Of a DNA stretch of 64,000 nt, positions 16,421 to 24,485 are shown one piece after another (the stretch's first letter is position 1; every line of letters begins with the position of its first letter). Below the pieces are notes generated by a model. It worked only from the letters and a program-made list of their open reading frames with translations, ran no database searches and had not been told where the DNA came from. A program made the position numbers and the translations under genes. The DNA is from Pseudoclavibacter terrae (GTDB lineage Bacteria > Actinomycetota > Actinomycetes > Actinomycetales > Microbacteriaceae). Location of the stretch: NCBI RefSeq assembly GCF_008831075.1, contig NZ_WBJX01000001.1, positions 354,647 to 418,646 on the forward strand, given 5' to 3'.

Positions 16421-16497
16421 TGGCGACCCTGACGGGACTTGAACCCGCGACCTCCGCCGTGACAGGGCGGCGCGCTAACCAACTGCGCTACAGGGCC
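16421..16497 (-). tRNA. tRNA-Asp (GTC)
   Basis: Cloverleaf with acceptor GGCCCTG / CAGGGTC (one G-T pair), D-arm GCGCAGTTGGTTAGCGC, anticodon loop CTGTCAC (GTC), and T-arm GCGGGTTCAAGTCCCGT. The discriminator is G and the terminal CCA is encoded (16421-16423), unlike its two neighbours. Middle gene of the cluster. Confidence 0.95.
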
Positions 16498-16589
16498 TTA
16501 CTGTGGTGTCTCAGCCTGGGCTGATTCATCCGTATTCGATTGCGACAGTTCAATGTACAGCATCCCAGCACCTGGTGTTGTCACGACCG

Positions 16590-16662
16590 TGACCCCAACG
16601 GGATTCGAACCCGTGTTAACGCCGTGAAAGGGCGCCGTCCTAGGCCGCTAAACGATGGGGCC
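16590..16662 (-). tRNA. tRNA-Glu (TTC)
   Basis: Cloverleaf of 73 bases with acceptor GGCCCCA / TGGGGTC, anticodon loop CTTTCAC (TTC), and T-arm ACGGGTTCGAATCCCGT. CCA is not encoded. First gene of the minus-strand Glu-Asp-Phe cluster. Its promoter must lie in 16663-17022, a 360-base gap shared with the divergent peptidase gene, where I see no gene. That gap holds a TTGACA at 16894-16899 (plus strand) and a 7-bp hairpin at 16940-16961. Confidence 0.95.
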
Positions 16663-17022
16663 GAGTGCTTGTAGCTGACTTGACTACCGAGAGAAGAGCA
16701 TAGGGGCGTTTTCGCCTCGCGGCAAATCCGGTGCCGCATCGCGGTCCGTTCGGCGTGTCGCACGGGGCGCGGTCGGGTGCGCGCGCAGGCTTCCTCGTAT
16801 CCGGATGTTCCCCACGAGGCGCGGGATTCCGGCCCACTCAGCGACCCGGTACAGGTTTCCTCACCCGGGTCTCTGTGACGCGCTAGGCAGATGTTGACAA
16901 ACTTGTTACTGTTTCTCGTGTTGTTGGTGTGAAACGAGTGACTGCAGTGGTAAATGCAGTCTCGCGTTGCCGCAGAGGCGTCCGCCTCGTTCCGCACCCA
17001 AGATCCATCACGAGGAGAGCGA

Positions 17023-18819
17023 ATGCCCGCCACCAGGAGCCGGAAGCCCCTGCGACTCCGCGACCGCTGGCGTACCCCGCTCGTGGGCGCAGCATCCGCC
17101 GCCGTGCTGGCCGCGCTTGCACTCTCCGCTGGCCCCGCATTCGCTGCAGACGATGACTACGCCACGTGGGAAGACGTCGTCGCAGCTGAAGGCGACGTCG
17201 ATCGCCAGGAATCGCTCATCAGCGAGATCGAACAGCAGATCGCCGACCTCGACGCGAAGGTATCCGCAGCAGCCGCCGAAGCGCAGGCCGCCGGCGAAGA
17301 GCACGGCAAGGCGCAGACCGCGTCGAGCGAGAAGTTCGCCGAGGTCACGATCCTGCAGGAGCAGGCGGATGCGGCCGAGGAGAAGGCCGCGACGTCACGC
17401 GAGAAGGCCGGTCAGCTGGCTGCCGCCATGAGCACACGCGGCGCAGGCGACCCCAAGCTCGCTCTCTTCCTCAACCCCGGCGACGCCGACACGCTGCTCT
17501 ACCAGCTCGGCACCATCAGCAAGCTCTCCGAGCAGACCGACGGCATCTACAACCAGGCCGTCACCGAGAAGAACACGGCAGACGTCCTCGGCACCCAGGC
17601 CACAACCGCGCACGACGAGCTCGCGAAGCTCGAAGCCGACGCGAAGACCAAGTTCGACGCGGCGCAGGCCGAGCAGGTTGTCCTCCAGAACGAGAAGTAC
17701 CTCGCCGACGACAAGAAGGCCGACCTCCAGGCCATGCTCGCGCCGCTCAAGGAGAAGCGCGACGTCACCGCCAGCGACTACGCAGCCGGCGAGAAGCTCC
17801 GCCAGGAGCAGGTCGCGCAGACGAACCGCGAACGTGCAGAAGCCGCGGCCGCCTACCAGGAAGAGGCGTACCAGCAGGCCGTCGCCGACGCTGAGGCAGC
17901 AGGCGTCCAGGCGCCGGCCAAGCCCGACATCTCCACCGACGTGCCAGAGGCATCCGCCCCGCTCGCGCCAGCCGACCCGACCGATCCTTCTGTCGCCCCG
18001 GAATCGCTGCGCCCGCCGGCACAGGCCGCACCTCCTCGCCAGCCTTCTGCCCCGCCGACGGCCACGGCGGACCCGACCGCCCCGGTCGCGCCGCAGCAGC
18101 CGACCGCTCCCGCCGAGTCGCCCGCCCCGAACCCCGACCCCGTCACGCCGGCACCGACCACGGCCCCGGAGCCGACGACCGCCCCGGAGCCGACGCAGGC
18201 GCCCGAGCCGACGCAGGCACCAGAGCCGGAGCCGACGACCGCGCCGACCACGGCGCCCGAGCCCGACCCCACGAAGCCCGACATCGAGATCCTCCCCGAG
18301 GAGCCGCAGAAGCCTGACGTCGAGCTCGAACCGGAGCCCGAGCCCGAGCCCGAAGTCGTCGCACCGACCACTCCGGAGACCCCGAGCGGAGTGCTGGCCG
18401 GCTACTACGGACCGATCAGCAGCGGCGTCGTCACGGACGAGTACGGCATGCGCCTGCACCCGATCTTCGGCACCTACCGCATGCACAACGGCCTCGACCT
18501 CGGCGTCAACGGCGGTACGTGCGGAGCCCCGCTCTACGCGGTGCACAGCGGCACGATCACCTACGCCGGCTACAACGGCGGATTCGGCAACCACGTCGTG
18601 CTCGACTTCGGCAACGGAACCCAGGTCTCCTACTCGCACATCATGGACGGCGGCATCAACGTCTACGTCGGCCAGACCGTGAACGCCGGTGACGTGCTCG
18701 CCTACGCCGGAACCACCGGGTCCTCCACGGGCTGCCACCTGCACTTCGAGCTGAAGTACTGGGGAACCCTGATGGACCCGAAGCCGTGGCTCGCCTCGGC
18801 AGGCATCTACTACTACTGA
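17023..18819 (+). CDS. Secreted M23 peptidoglycan endopeptidase with coiled-coil and proline-rich stalk
   Basis: Cell-wall hydrolase, 598 aa. A signal peptide (basic start, core 'AASAAVLAALALSAGPAFA', cleavage after about residue 42) is followed by a long Glu/Ala/Lys coiled coil (about 50-290) like that of NlpC/P60 and EnvC-type regulators. Next comes a Pro/Thr/Glu stalk (about 310-460) with repeated 'TTAPEPT' and 'QAPEPT' units, then the M23 domain (about 475-598). Zinc and catalytic residues are visible in 'RMHNGLDLGVNGGTCGAPLY', 'SYSHIMDGG' and 'GCHLHFELKYWG'. ATG at 17023 follows CGAGGAGAGCGA. Cleavage of cross-links during growth or division is likely. Coiled-coil control of activity is inferred. 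Confidence 0.92.
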   Translation: MPATRSRKPLRLRDRWRTPLVGAASAAVLAALALSAGPAFAADDDYATWEDVVAAEGDVDRQESLISEIEQQIADLDAKVSAAAAEAQAAGEEHGKAQTASSEKFAEVTILQEQADAAEEKAATSREKAGQLAAAMSTRGAGDPKLALFLNPGDADTLLYQLGTISKLSEQTDGIYNQAVTEKNTADVLGTQATTAHDELAKLEADAKTKFDAAQAEQVVLQNEKYLADDKKADLQAMLAPLKEKRDVTASDYAAGEKLRQEQVAQTNRERAEAAAAYQEEAYQQAVADAEAAGVQAPAKPDISTDVPEASAPLAPADPTDPSVAPESLRPPAQAAPPRQPSAPPTATADPTAPVAPQQPTAPAESPAPNPDPVTPAPTTAPEPTTAPEPTQAPEPTQAPEPEPTTAPTTAPEPDPTKPDIEILPEEPQKPDVELEPEPEPEPEVVAPTTPETPSGVLAGYYGPISSGVVTDEYGMRLHPIFGTYRMHNGLDLGVNGGTCGAPLYAVHSGTITYAGYNGGFGNHVVLDFGNGTQVSYSHIMDGGINVYVGQTVNAGDVLAYAGTTGSSTGCHLHFELKYWGTLMDPKPWLASAGIYYY

Positions 18820-18850
18820 TCCGCACCCGCACTGGCTGAGCCCAGCGCGA

Positions 18851-18894
18851 GCAGAAGGGCGGCTCCTCGCTTCGGCGGGGAGTCGCCCTTCTGC
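18851..18894 (+). terminator. Terminator after M23 peptidase gene
   Basis: Long stem with GCAGAAGGGCG and CGCCCTTCTGC as outer arms and CTCC/GGAG plus CGC/GCG inside, loop TTCG, 31 bases after the stop. It has the typical GC-rich hairpin with UUCG-type loop found in actinobacteria. Confidence 0.8.
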
Positions 18895-18943
18895 GTGTGA
18901 CGTCCTCGGCGCTCACCCGCGGGACGACCCGTGCGCTCGATGT

Positions 18944-19023
18944 CTGTCCAACATCAGTGCAATATCGTTCGATTCTGGGCCTTGGGCGCAGCAGATCCCC
19001 GATATCGCACTCATGTTGGACAG
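18944..19023. repeat. Palindromic intergenic repeat, copy 1
   Basis: Left arm CTGTCCAACATCAGTGCAAT continues to ATCG at 18967; the right arm (19000-19023) is its inverse with 22 of 24 matches, around a 32-base centre. The same arms occur at 60126-60204. Both copies lie between convergent gene pairs next to a terminator. No ORF is contained. Confidence 0.85.
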
Positions 19024-19049
19024 CCGCATCCGCACCGGGCACACGAAGA

Positions 19050-19078
19050 AGCCCCGCGTCCACGTGGGATGCGGGGCT
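19050..19078 (-). terminator. Terminator of pyrophosphatase gene
   Basis: AGCCCCGC pairs with GCGGGGCT, extended by TCC/GGA inside. On the minus strand it comes 39 bases after the ppa stop and is followed by TCTTCGTG. Confidence 0.75.
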
Positions 19079-19116
19079 CTCGTCAGCCTGCCGCCGGTCG
19101 GACCGACGGACGGCGC

Positions 19117-19605
19117 CTACTCGGCTGGCTTGTACTGCGCGATGGAGCGCTCGATGATCGCCTCAGCCGCGGCTGCGTCGCCCCAGGCCTCGACCTTGAC
19201 CCACTTGCCGGGCTCCAGGTCCTTGTAGTGCTCGAAGAAGTGCTTGAGCTGGTCCTTGGTGGAGTCGTCGACGTCGCCGAGGTCCTGGATCTTGGCCCAG
19301 CGCGGGTCCTTCGCGGGGACGCAGAGGATCTTGTCGTCTCCGCCTGCCTCGTCTGCCATGTTGAGCACGCCGACGGGGCGCACCTTGAGGCCGACGCCGG
19401 GGAAGAGCGGGTACTCGAGCAGCACGAGTGCGTCGAGGGGGTCGCCGTCGTCTGCGAGGGTGTGCTCGAAGAAGCCGTAGTCGACGGGGTACACGAACGG
19501 GGTGAAGAGCACGCGGTCGAGGAAGACGCGGCCGGTCTCGTGGTCGACCTCGTACTTGTTGTGGCTTCCGCGCGGGATTTCGATGACGACGTCGTAGCTG
19601 CCCAT
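19117..19605 (-). CDS. ppa: Inorganic pyrophosphatase, family I
   Basis: Hydrolyses pyrophosphate to two phosphates, pulling nucleotide and polymer synthesis forward. Cytosolic, 162 aa, the usual size for bacterial family I. Metal- and substrate-binding residues are seen in '[17 protein letters not shown]' (residues 9-25), '[19 protein letters not shown]' (39-57, with the D-DGDPLD signature) and '[16 protein letters not shown]'. ATG at 19605. Single gene with its own terminator (19050-19078). Confidence 0.96.
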   Translation of the reverse strand: MGSYDVVIEIPRGSHNKYEVDHETGRVFLDRVLFTPFVYPVDYGFFEHTLADDGDPLDALVLLEYPLFPGVGLKVRPVGVLNMADEAGGDDKILCVPAKDPRWAKIQDLGDVDDSTKDQLKHFFEHYKDLEPGKWVKVEAWGDAAAAEAIIERSIAQYKPAE

Positions 19606-19827
19606 GGCGCTCCTTCGTTGCGCCTGGCGGCGCTCATTCTGTGTGGCTTGTCGGCGAGCGTCGCGGGGCCCTGTGGGGCGCTGCTCGCCGCACGAAACCG
19701 TTGGTCTCGTTCGGGTTCAGGGTAGTGGATGCGCCTCGGTTGGGGGTGCGGATGCGCCGTTTCCGTCGGGGCCGACCGTGACGGCCGTCTGCGCTTCGCG
19801 CTGTGACGCTCGGCTGGAGCGGCGGTG

Positions 19828-20112
19828 ATGGATCGTGGCATGCTGGTCTGCATGGCTGATCTCAAGGAAGCGCTGCATCTCGATCCGTTCATCCCGCTTC
19901 GGGAGGGGACGGGCCAGGCGCTTCCGCATGTGCTGTCGCTCGGGACGGCCCTTGTCGCCGGTGTGCAGTTCACGCTGCTCGCCGCCGCGCTTCTGAGTCT
20001 CGTCCGGCGTAAGCCGACTCAGGTTCGCGGGTCGCGACTCGCGTGGGGTGCGTTCTCGCTCGTGAACTTCGTGGGCCCGATCTCCTACTTCCTCTTCGGC
20101 CGCAAGCGTTGA
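19828..20112 (+). CDS. Small PLDc_N-type two-helix membrane protein
   Basis: Predicted membrane protein, 94 aa. ATG at 19828 has GGAG eight bases upstream; a later ATG at 19852 is possible but has no ribosome site. Two helices (about residues 38-58 and 72-88) and the ending 'VNFVGPISYFLFGRKR' match the phospholipase D nuclease N-terminal (PLDc_N) domain, found alone in many small actinobacterial proteins. Function as a stand-alone protein is unknown. Lies upstream of tilS on the same strand with a 95-base gap. Confidence 0.75.
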   Translation: MDRGMLVCMADLKEALHLDPFIPLREGTGQALPHVLSLGTALVAGVQFTLLAAALLSLVRRKPTQVRGSRLAWGAFSLVNFVGPISYFLFGRKR

Positions 20113-20207
20113 CCCTGCTGCCAGCTCCCGCGCCTCGCCGCCCCTCGGTCGGTGCTTGTTGCGGCTCCGAGCGTGACGGTTCGCGCGGGCGCGTTTAGGC
20201 TGTACCT

Positions 20208-21236
20208 GTGTCAGATCGCCCTCGCCTCACTCCAGCAGTCGCCGACCTTCGCCGAGCCGTCCGTGGTTCGCTCCTCGGGCGTGTGCAAAAGGGCGATCGT
20301 GTGCTCGTCGCCCTGAGTGGCGGACCCGACTCCCTTGCTCTTGCCGCAGCCACCGTCTTCGAGGCCAAGCGCCTCGAGGTCGAGGCCGGCGCGATCATCA
20401 TCGACCACGACCTGCAGGAGGGTTCGGCGAAGATCGCCGAGCATGCTGCGGAGCAGGCGGCTGAGCTCGGCCTCGCCCCGGTAAGCGTCGTGCGTGTGAG
20501 CGTCGAGGACCTTGGTGCTGGCCCGGAGGCCTCCGCCCGCGTGGCCCGCTACGAGGCGATCGAGGCCGTGCGCGTCGAGACGGGCGCATCCTGGGTGCTG
20601 CTCGGCCACACGCTCGACGATCAGGCCGAGACGGTGCTGCTGGGCCTCGCTCGGGGTTCCGGCGCGAAGAGCCTGCACGGCATGGCGCCCGTCACGGGCA
20701 CGCTGTTGCGCCCGCTGCTCGGCCTGCACCGCCAGGTGACGGTCCAGGCGTGCGAGGACCAGGGCATCACTCCGTGGATCGACCCGCACAACAGCGACCC
20801 CGCGTACACGCGCGTCCGCGTGCGCGACACGGTGCTGCCGCTCCTCGAGAAGGAGCTCGGCCCCGGCATCTCCGAGGCGCTCGCCCGCACGGCGACGACG
20901 CTTCGCGAGGACTCCGAGACGCTGGATGCGCTTGCCCTCGAGTGGGCGCACGAGATCGTGAACACCGACGATGACGGCCGCATCTCCCTCGACGTCGGCG
21001 GCATCGTCGCGCAGCCGCCCGCACTGCGCCAGCGGATCTGCCGCATCGTCGCCGAGCAGGGCTTCGGCGTTTCGCTGACGCGTCGCCACACGATGGCCGT
21101 CACGGCCCTCGCGACCGAGTGGCGCGGTCAGGGCCCGGTCGATCTCCCCGGCATCCGGGTGGAGCGCGAGAAGGGTCGCATCCTGTTCGGTGCGACGGCC
21201 TCCGCGCACGACGACCACCTCGACGAGACCGCCTAG
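20208..21236 (+). CDS. tilS: tRNA(Ile)-lysidine synthetase
   Basis: ATP-dependent modification of C34 to lysidine in the CAT-anticodon tRNA-Ile, which changes its codon reading to AUA. Cytosolic, 342 aa. The PP-loop ATP pyrophosphatase motif 'VALSGGPDSLALA' (about residues 32-44) is intact. 'GHTLDDQAETVLLGLARGSG' (about 135-154) and the tRNA-binding segment 'DPHNSDPAYTRVRVRD' follow, and the C-terminal helical domain is of the short actinobacterial type. GTG start at 20208. It precedes hpt and ftsH, the standard actinobacterial order. Confidence 0.95.
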   Translation: MSDRPRLTPAVADLRRAVRGSLLGRVQKGDRVLVALSGGPDSLALAAATVFEAKRLEVEAGAIIIDHDLQEGSAKIAEHAAEQAAELGLAPVSVVRVSVEDLGAGPEASARVARYEAIEAVRVETGASWVLLGHTLDDQAETVLLGLARGSGAKSLHGMAPVTGTLLRPLLGLHRQVTVQACEDQGITPWIDPHNSDPAYTRVRVRDTVLPLLEKELGPGISEALARTATTLREDSETLDALALEWAHEIVNTDDDGRISLDVGGIVAQPPALRQRICRIVAEQGFGVSLTRRHTMAVTALATEWRGQGPVDLPGIRVEREKGRILFGATASAHDDHLDETA

Positions 21237-21300
21237 CTTCACCCGTTCCGCCGCACACCACGTTCGTCTTCTCGAGCGCTGAAACACCCCAGGAGCCAGG

Positions 21301-21858
21301 ATGCGCGCCACTGATATCCCGAACGACGTCCGCGAAGTCCTCATCACGGAAGAGGAGATCCAGGCGAAGCTCGCTGAGATCGCCCGCCGCATCGAGGCTG
21401 ATTACGCCGAGTGCGAGCCGTTGCTCATCGGCGTGCTGAAGGGCGCGGTCATGGTCGTCTCCGACCTGTCCCGCGAGCTGACGATCCCGCTGAAGATGGA
21501 CTGGATGGCCGTGAGCTCCTACGGCTCCGGCACCGAGTCGAGCGGTGTCGTGCGCATCCTGAAGGACTTGGACACCGACCTCACGGGCCGCCACGTGCTC
21601 ATCGTCGAGGACATCATCGACTCCGGTCTGACGCTGTCGTGGCTCAAGCAGAACCTGGAATCGCGGGGCCCTGCATCCGTCGAGATCTGCACGCTGCTGC
21701 GCAAGCCGGAGCGCCTCAAGTCGGATGTGCCCGTTCGCTATGTCGGCTTCGACGTGCCCAACGAGTTCGTCGTCGGCTACGGCCTCGACTACGACGAGCA
21801 GTACCGCCACCTGCGCGACATCATCGTGCTGCAGCCGCACGTGTACGGCGGCGAGTAG
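21301..21858 (+). CDS. hpt: Hypoxanthine phosphoribosyltransferase
   Basis: Converts hypoxanthine or guanine plus PRPP to IMP or GMP in purine salvage. Cytosolic, 185 aa, normal length. The PRPP-binding loop 'VLIVEDIIDSGLTLSWL' lies at about residues 100-116, with 'IGVLKGAVMVVSDLSREL' and the flexible-loop 'VSSYGSGTESSG' before it. ATG at 21301 follows CCAGGAGCCAGG. It sits 64 bases after tilS and is likely co-transcribed. Confidence 0.95.
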   Translation: MRATDIPNDVREVLITEEEIQAKLAEIARRIEADYAECEPLLIGVLKGAVMVVSDLSRELTIPLKMDWMAVSSYGSGTESSGVVRILKDLDTDLTGRHVLIVEDIIDSGLTLSWLKQNLESRGPASVEICTLLRKPERLKSDVPVRYVGFDVPNEFVVGYGLDYDEQYRHLRDIIVLQPHVYGGE

Positions 21859-22013
21859 GCCGGGCAGCGCGACCCGGTGCATCCGCGCGCCTTCAGCGAA
21901 CACTGGAGACCCGTGTCGGTGGTGCCGAGTACCATGACTTTCGATCGCGCGCCCTGGTGCGCTGGCGAAGAACCGGCTGAAAGGCACCGAGCACGCCACT
22001 CGAGTCTCGACTT

Positions 22014-23990
22014 ATGAAGCAAGTTACCAAGATCCTCAAGAGCCCTATCTTCATCGTGGTGCTCGCCGTGCTGGTCATCGGCCTCGGCTTCAGCCTCATC
22101 AACGGCAGCGGCACCCGCGAGGTGACGACGCAGCAGGGCCTCGAGCTCCTCCAGGAGAAGAAGGCTGACAAGGTCGTCATCGTCAACGGTGACAACCGCG
22201 TCGACATGGAGCTGGCGCAGGCCGACCCCGAGTACGGCCAGAATGTCCAGTTCTACTTCGTGGATGCGCGCGCCGACGACGTCGTGTCGGCCGTCGACAC
22301 GGCGGCTCCCGCCGGCGGGTACGACGACGACGTGCCCCAGCCGAGCTGGCTGCTGTCGGCCGTCAGCATCCTCTTCCCGCTGCTGCTCATCGGCTTCTTC
22401 ATCTGGATCCTCTTCGCTGGAGGCCTGGGCGGCGGCGGTGGCCGCGGCGTCATGCAGTTCGGCAAGTCGAAGGCGAAGCTCGTCTCGAAGGAGAGCCCGC
22501 AGGTCACGTTCGACGACGTCGCCGGTGCCAACGAGGCGCTCGAGGAGCTTCAGGAGATCAAGGAGTTCCTCAAGGAGCCCGCCAAGTTCCAGGCTGTCGG
22601 CGCCCGCATTCCGAAGGGCGTGCTGCTGTACGGCCCTCCAGGAACCGGCAAGACCCTGCTCGCTCGCGCCGTCGCGGGTGAGGCCGGCGTGCCCTTCTAC
22701 TCGATCTCGGGTTCCGACTTCGTCGAGATGTTCGTGGGTGTCGGCGCGAGCCGCGTCCGCGACCTGTTCGAGCAGGCCAAGCAGAACTCGCCCGCCATCA
22801 TCTTCGTCGACGAGATCGACGCCGTCGGTCGCCACCGTGGTGTCGGCATCGGCGGCGGCAACGACGAGCGCGAGCAGACCCTCAACCAGCTGCTGGTCGA
22901 GATGGACGGCTTCGACGGCTCGACGAACGTCATCCTCATCGCAGCGACGAACCGTCCGGACGTGCTCGACCCGGCGTTGCTGCGCCCCGGCCGCTTCGAC
23001 CGTCAGATCGGCGTCGACGCGCCAGACCTCGACGGCCGCGCCCGCATCCTCGGCGTGCACGCGAAGGGCAAGCCGCTGTCGCAGGACGTCGACCTTCGTG
23101 TCATTGCGCGCAAGACGCCCGGCTTCACGGGTGCCGACCTCGCGAACGTGCTCAACGAGGCGGCGCTGCTCACGGCCCGCTCGAACGCGCAGATCATCGA
23201 CAACGAGGCGCTCGACGAGGCGGTCGACCGCGTCATCGCCGGTCCGCAGCGTCGCAGCCGCGTCATGAACGATCAGGAGCGCCTCATCACGGCGTACCAC
23301 GAGGGCGGCCACGCCCTCGCCGCCGCGGCGATGCGCCACACCGACCCGGTGACGAAGATCACGATCCTCCCGCGCGGTCGTGCCCTCGGCTACACCATGG
23401 TGCTGCCGCTGGAGGACAAGTACTCGGTGACGCGCAACGAGCTCCTCGACCAGCTGTCGTACGCCATGGGCGGCCGCGTCGCTGAGGAGATCGTGTTCCA
23501 CGACCCGACCACCGGCGCCTCGAACGACATCGAGAAGGCCACGAAGACGGCCCGCAAGATGGTCACCGAGTACGGCATGACCGCATCCGTCGGCTCCGTG
23601 AAGCTCGGGGAATCCTCCGCCGAGACCGTCTACGGTCAGCAGGCCGGCGCGGGCCGCAACTACTCGGAGTCGGTCGCCGAGACCGTCGACCGCGAGGTGC
23701 GCCTCCTCATCGAGCAGGCGCACGACGAGGCGTGGAAGGTCATCAACGACAACCGCGACATCCTCGATCAGCTGGCGGCCGAGCTCCTCGAGAAGGAGAC
23801 GCTCGACCACGTTCGGCTGGAAGAGATCTTCGCGCCCGTGCGCAAGCTGCCGGAGCGCCCGCAGTGGCTCTCCAGCCCCGACCGCCCCGTGAGCACCCTG
23901 TCGCCTGTGCCGCTCAAGCCGCACATCCCGGTCGACCAGATGGACCCGATCGAACACGCTCAGGATGGCGGCGCCGAGCTCGGCTTCTAG
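22014..23990 (+). CDS. ftsH: ATP-dependent zinc metalloprotease FtsH
   Basis: Membrane-bound AAA+ protease for quality control of membrane and regulatory proteins; hexameric. 658 aa. An N-terminal helix (about 13-30), a small extracytoplasmic domain and a second helix (about 120-140) are followed by the AAA domain. This has Walker A 'GPPGTGKT' (near residue 207), Walker B '[16 protein letters not shown]' and second-region-of-homology '[20 protein letters not shown]'. The M41 peptidase site is '[13 protein letters not shown]' (near 427); its HEXXH middle is EGG, a variant I recall from actinobacterial FtsH. Third gene of the tilS-hpt-ftsH set, ended by a strong hairpin. Confidence 0.96.
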   Translation: MKQVTKILKSPIFIVVLAVLVIGLGFSLINGSGTREVTTQQGLELLQEKKADKVVIVNGDNRVDMELAQADPEYGQNVQFYFVDARADDVVSAVDTAAPAGGYDDDVPQPSWLLSAVSILFPLLLIGFFIWILFAGGLGGGGGRGVMQFGKSKAKLVSKESPQVTFDDVAGANEALEELQEIKEFLKEPAKFQAVGARIPKGVLLYGPPGTGKTLLARAVAGEAGVPFYSISGSDFVEMFVGVGASRVRDLFEQAKQNSPAIIFVDEIDAVGRHRGVGIGGGNDEREQTLNQLLVEMDGFDGSTNVILIAATNRPDVLDPALLRPGRFDRQIGVDAPDLDGRARILGVHAKGKPLSQDVDLRVIARKTPGFTGADLANVLNEAALLTARSNAQIIDNEALDEAVDRVIAGPQRRSRVMNDQERLITAYHEGGHALAAAAMRHTDPVTKITILPRGRALGYTMVLPLEDKYSVTRNELLDQLSYAMGGRVAEEIVFHDPTTGASNDIEKATKTARKMVTEYGMTASVGSVKLGESSAETVYGQQAGAGRNYSESVAETVDREVRLLIEQAHDEAWKVINDNRDILDQLAAELLEKETLDHVRLEEIFAPVRKLPERPQWLSSPDRPVSTLSPVPLKPHIPVDQMDPIEHAQDGGAELGF

Positions 23991-24005
23991 ACCCCGCATG
24001 CACGA

Positions 24006-24047
24006 CGAAGAAGGCAGGCTCCCGGCGACGGGAGCCTGCCTTCTTCG
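24006..24047 (+). terminator. Terminator after ftsH
   Basis: Perfect 18-bp stem (CGAAGAAGGCAGGCTCCC with its inverse), loop of six bases, 15 bases after the stop. The right arm ends in TTCTTCG. It should isolate tilS-hpt-ftsH from the folate genes downstream. Confidence 0.85.
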
Positions 24048-24069
24048 TGTGTGCGTGCACCTGCGGTCA

Positions 24070-24281
24070 GGGCATGGTGGTTCGGGGCCGCGCGTCTTCT
24101 CGAGCGCGGCGACAGTCACGGCGATGCTGACGGCTGCGAGGGGCACGATGAGGATGCCCATCTGCAGCAGGTTCCAGCCGAGCGCGAGGAACAGGGCAGC
24201 TGCTGCGACGGTGGCCACCCAGAGCGTGATGGCGAGTGGCGTGGATGCGAAGCTCCGGAAGCCTGGTCGGTCGGTCGTCAG
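24070..24281 (-). pseudogene. Possible small two-helix membrane protein gene, start and end unclear
   Basis: The minus-strand frame reads as a convincing small membrane protein: 'TTDRPGFRSFASTPLAITLW', then helix 'VATVAAAALFLALGW', then 'NLLQMGILIVPLAAVSIAVT', ending 'VAALEKTRGPEPP'. A GGAGGAG ribosome site lies five bases before a CTG codon (24281), but no ATG, GTG or TTG is available in frame nearby. No in-frame stop follows until deep inside antisense ftsH, whereas a stop is available one frame away at 24067-24069. It may be a gene with a non-standard start and a sequencing or real frameshift near its end, or a decayed gene. Confidence 0.4.
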
Positions 24282-24485
24282 GGGTGCTCCTCCGATCGTC
24301 GGTCCGTTCTGCGTGGCAGCTACGCCGATGGGTGTCGAGCGTGGGTGGCCCGCCTCCGCATCGGATGCGTATCTGAGAGTCGCCGCGCGACTCGCGCGGG
24401 CGGTGCGGGGATGCGCGCGGGCTTCGTTTCGCGGGAGGATGGAGACCGACCCGCGTTGCGGGCGCTGCGGAGTGAGGACTTGCAA

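Noticed and set aside
16880-17022. c-di-AMP (ydaO) riboswitch upstream of the M23 gene
   Set aside because: I could not match the conserved elements; only a simple hairpin is visible.
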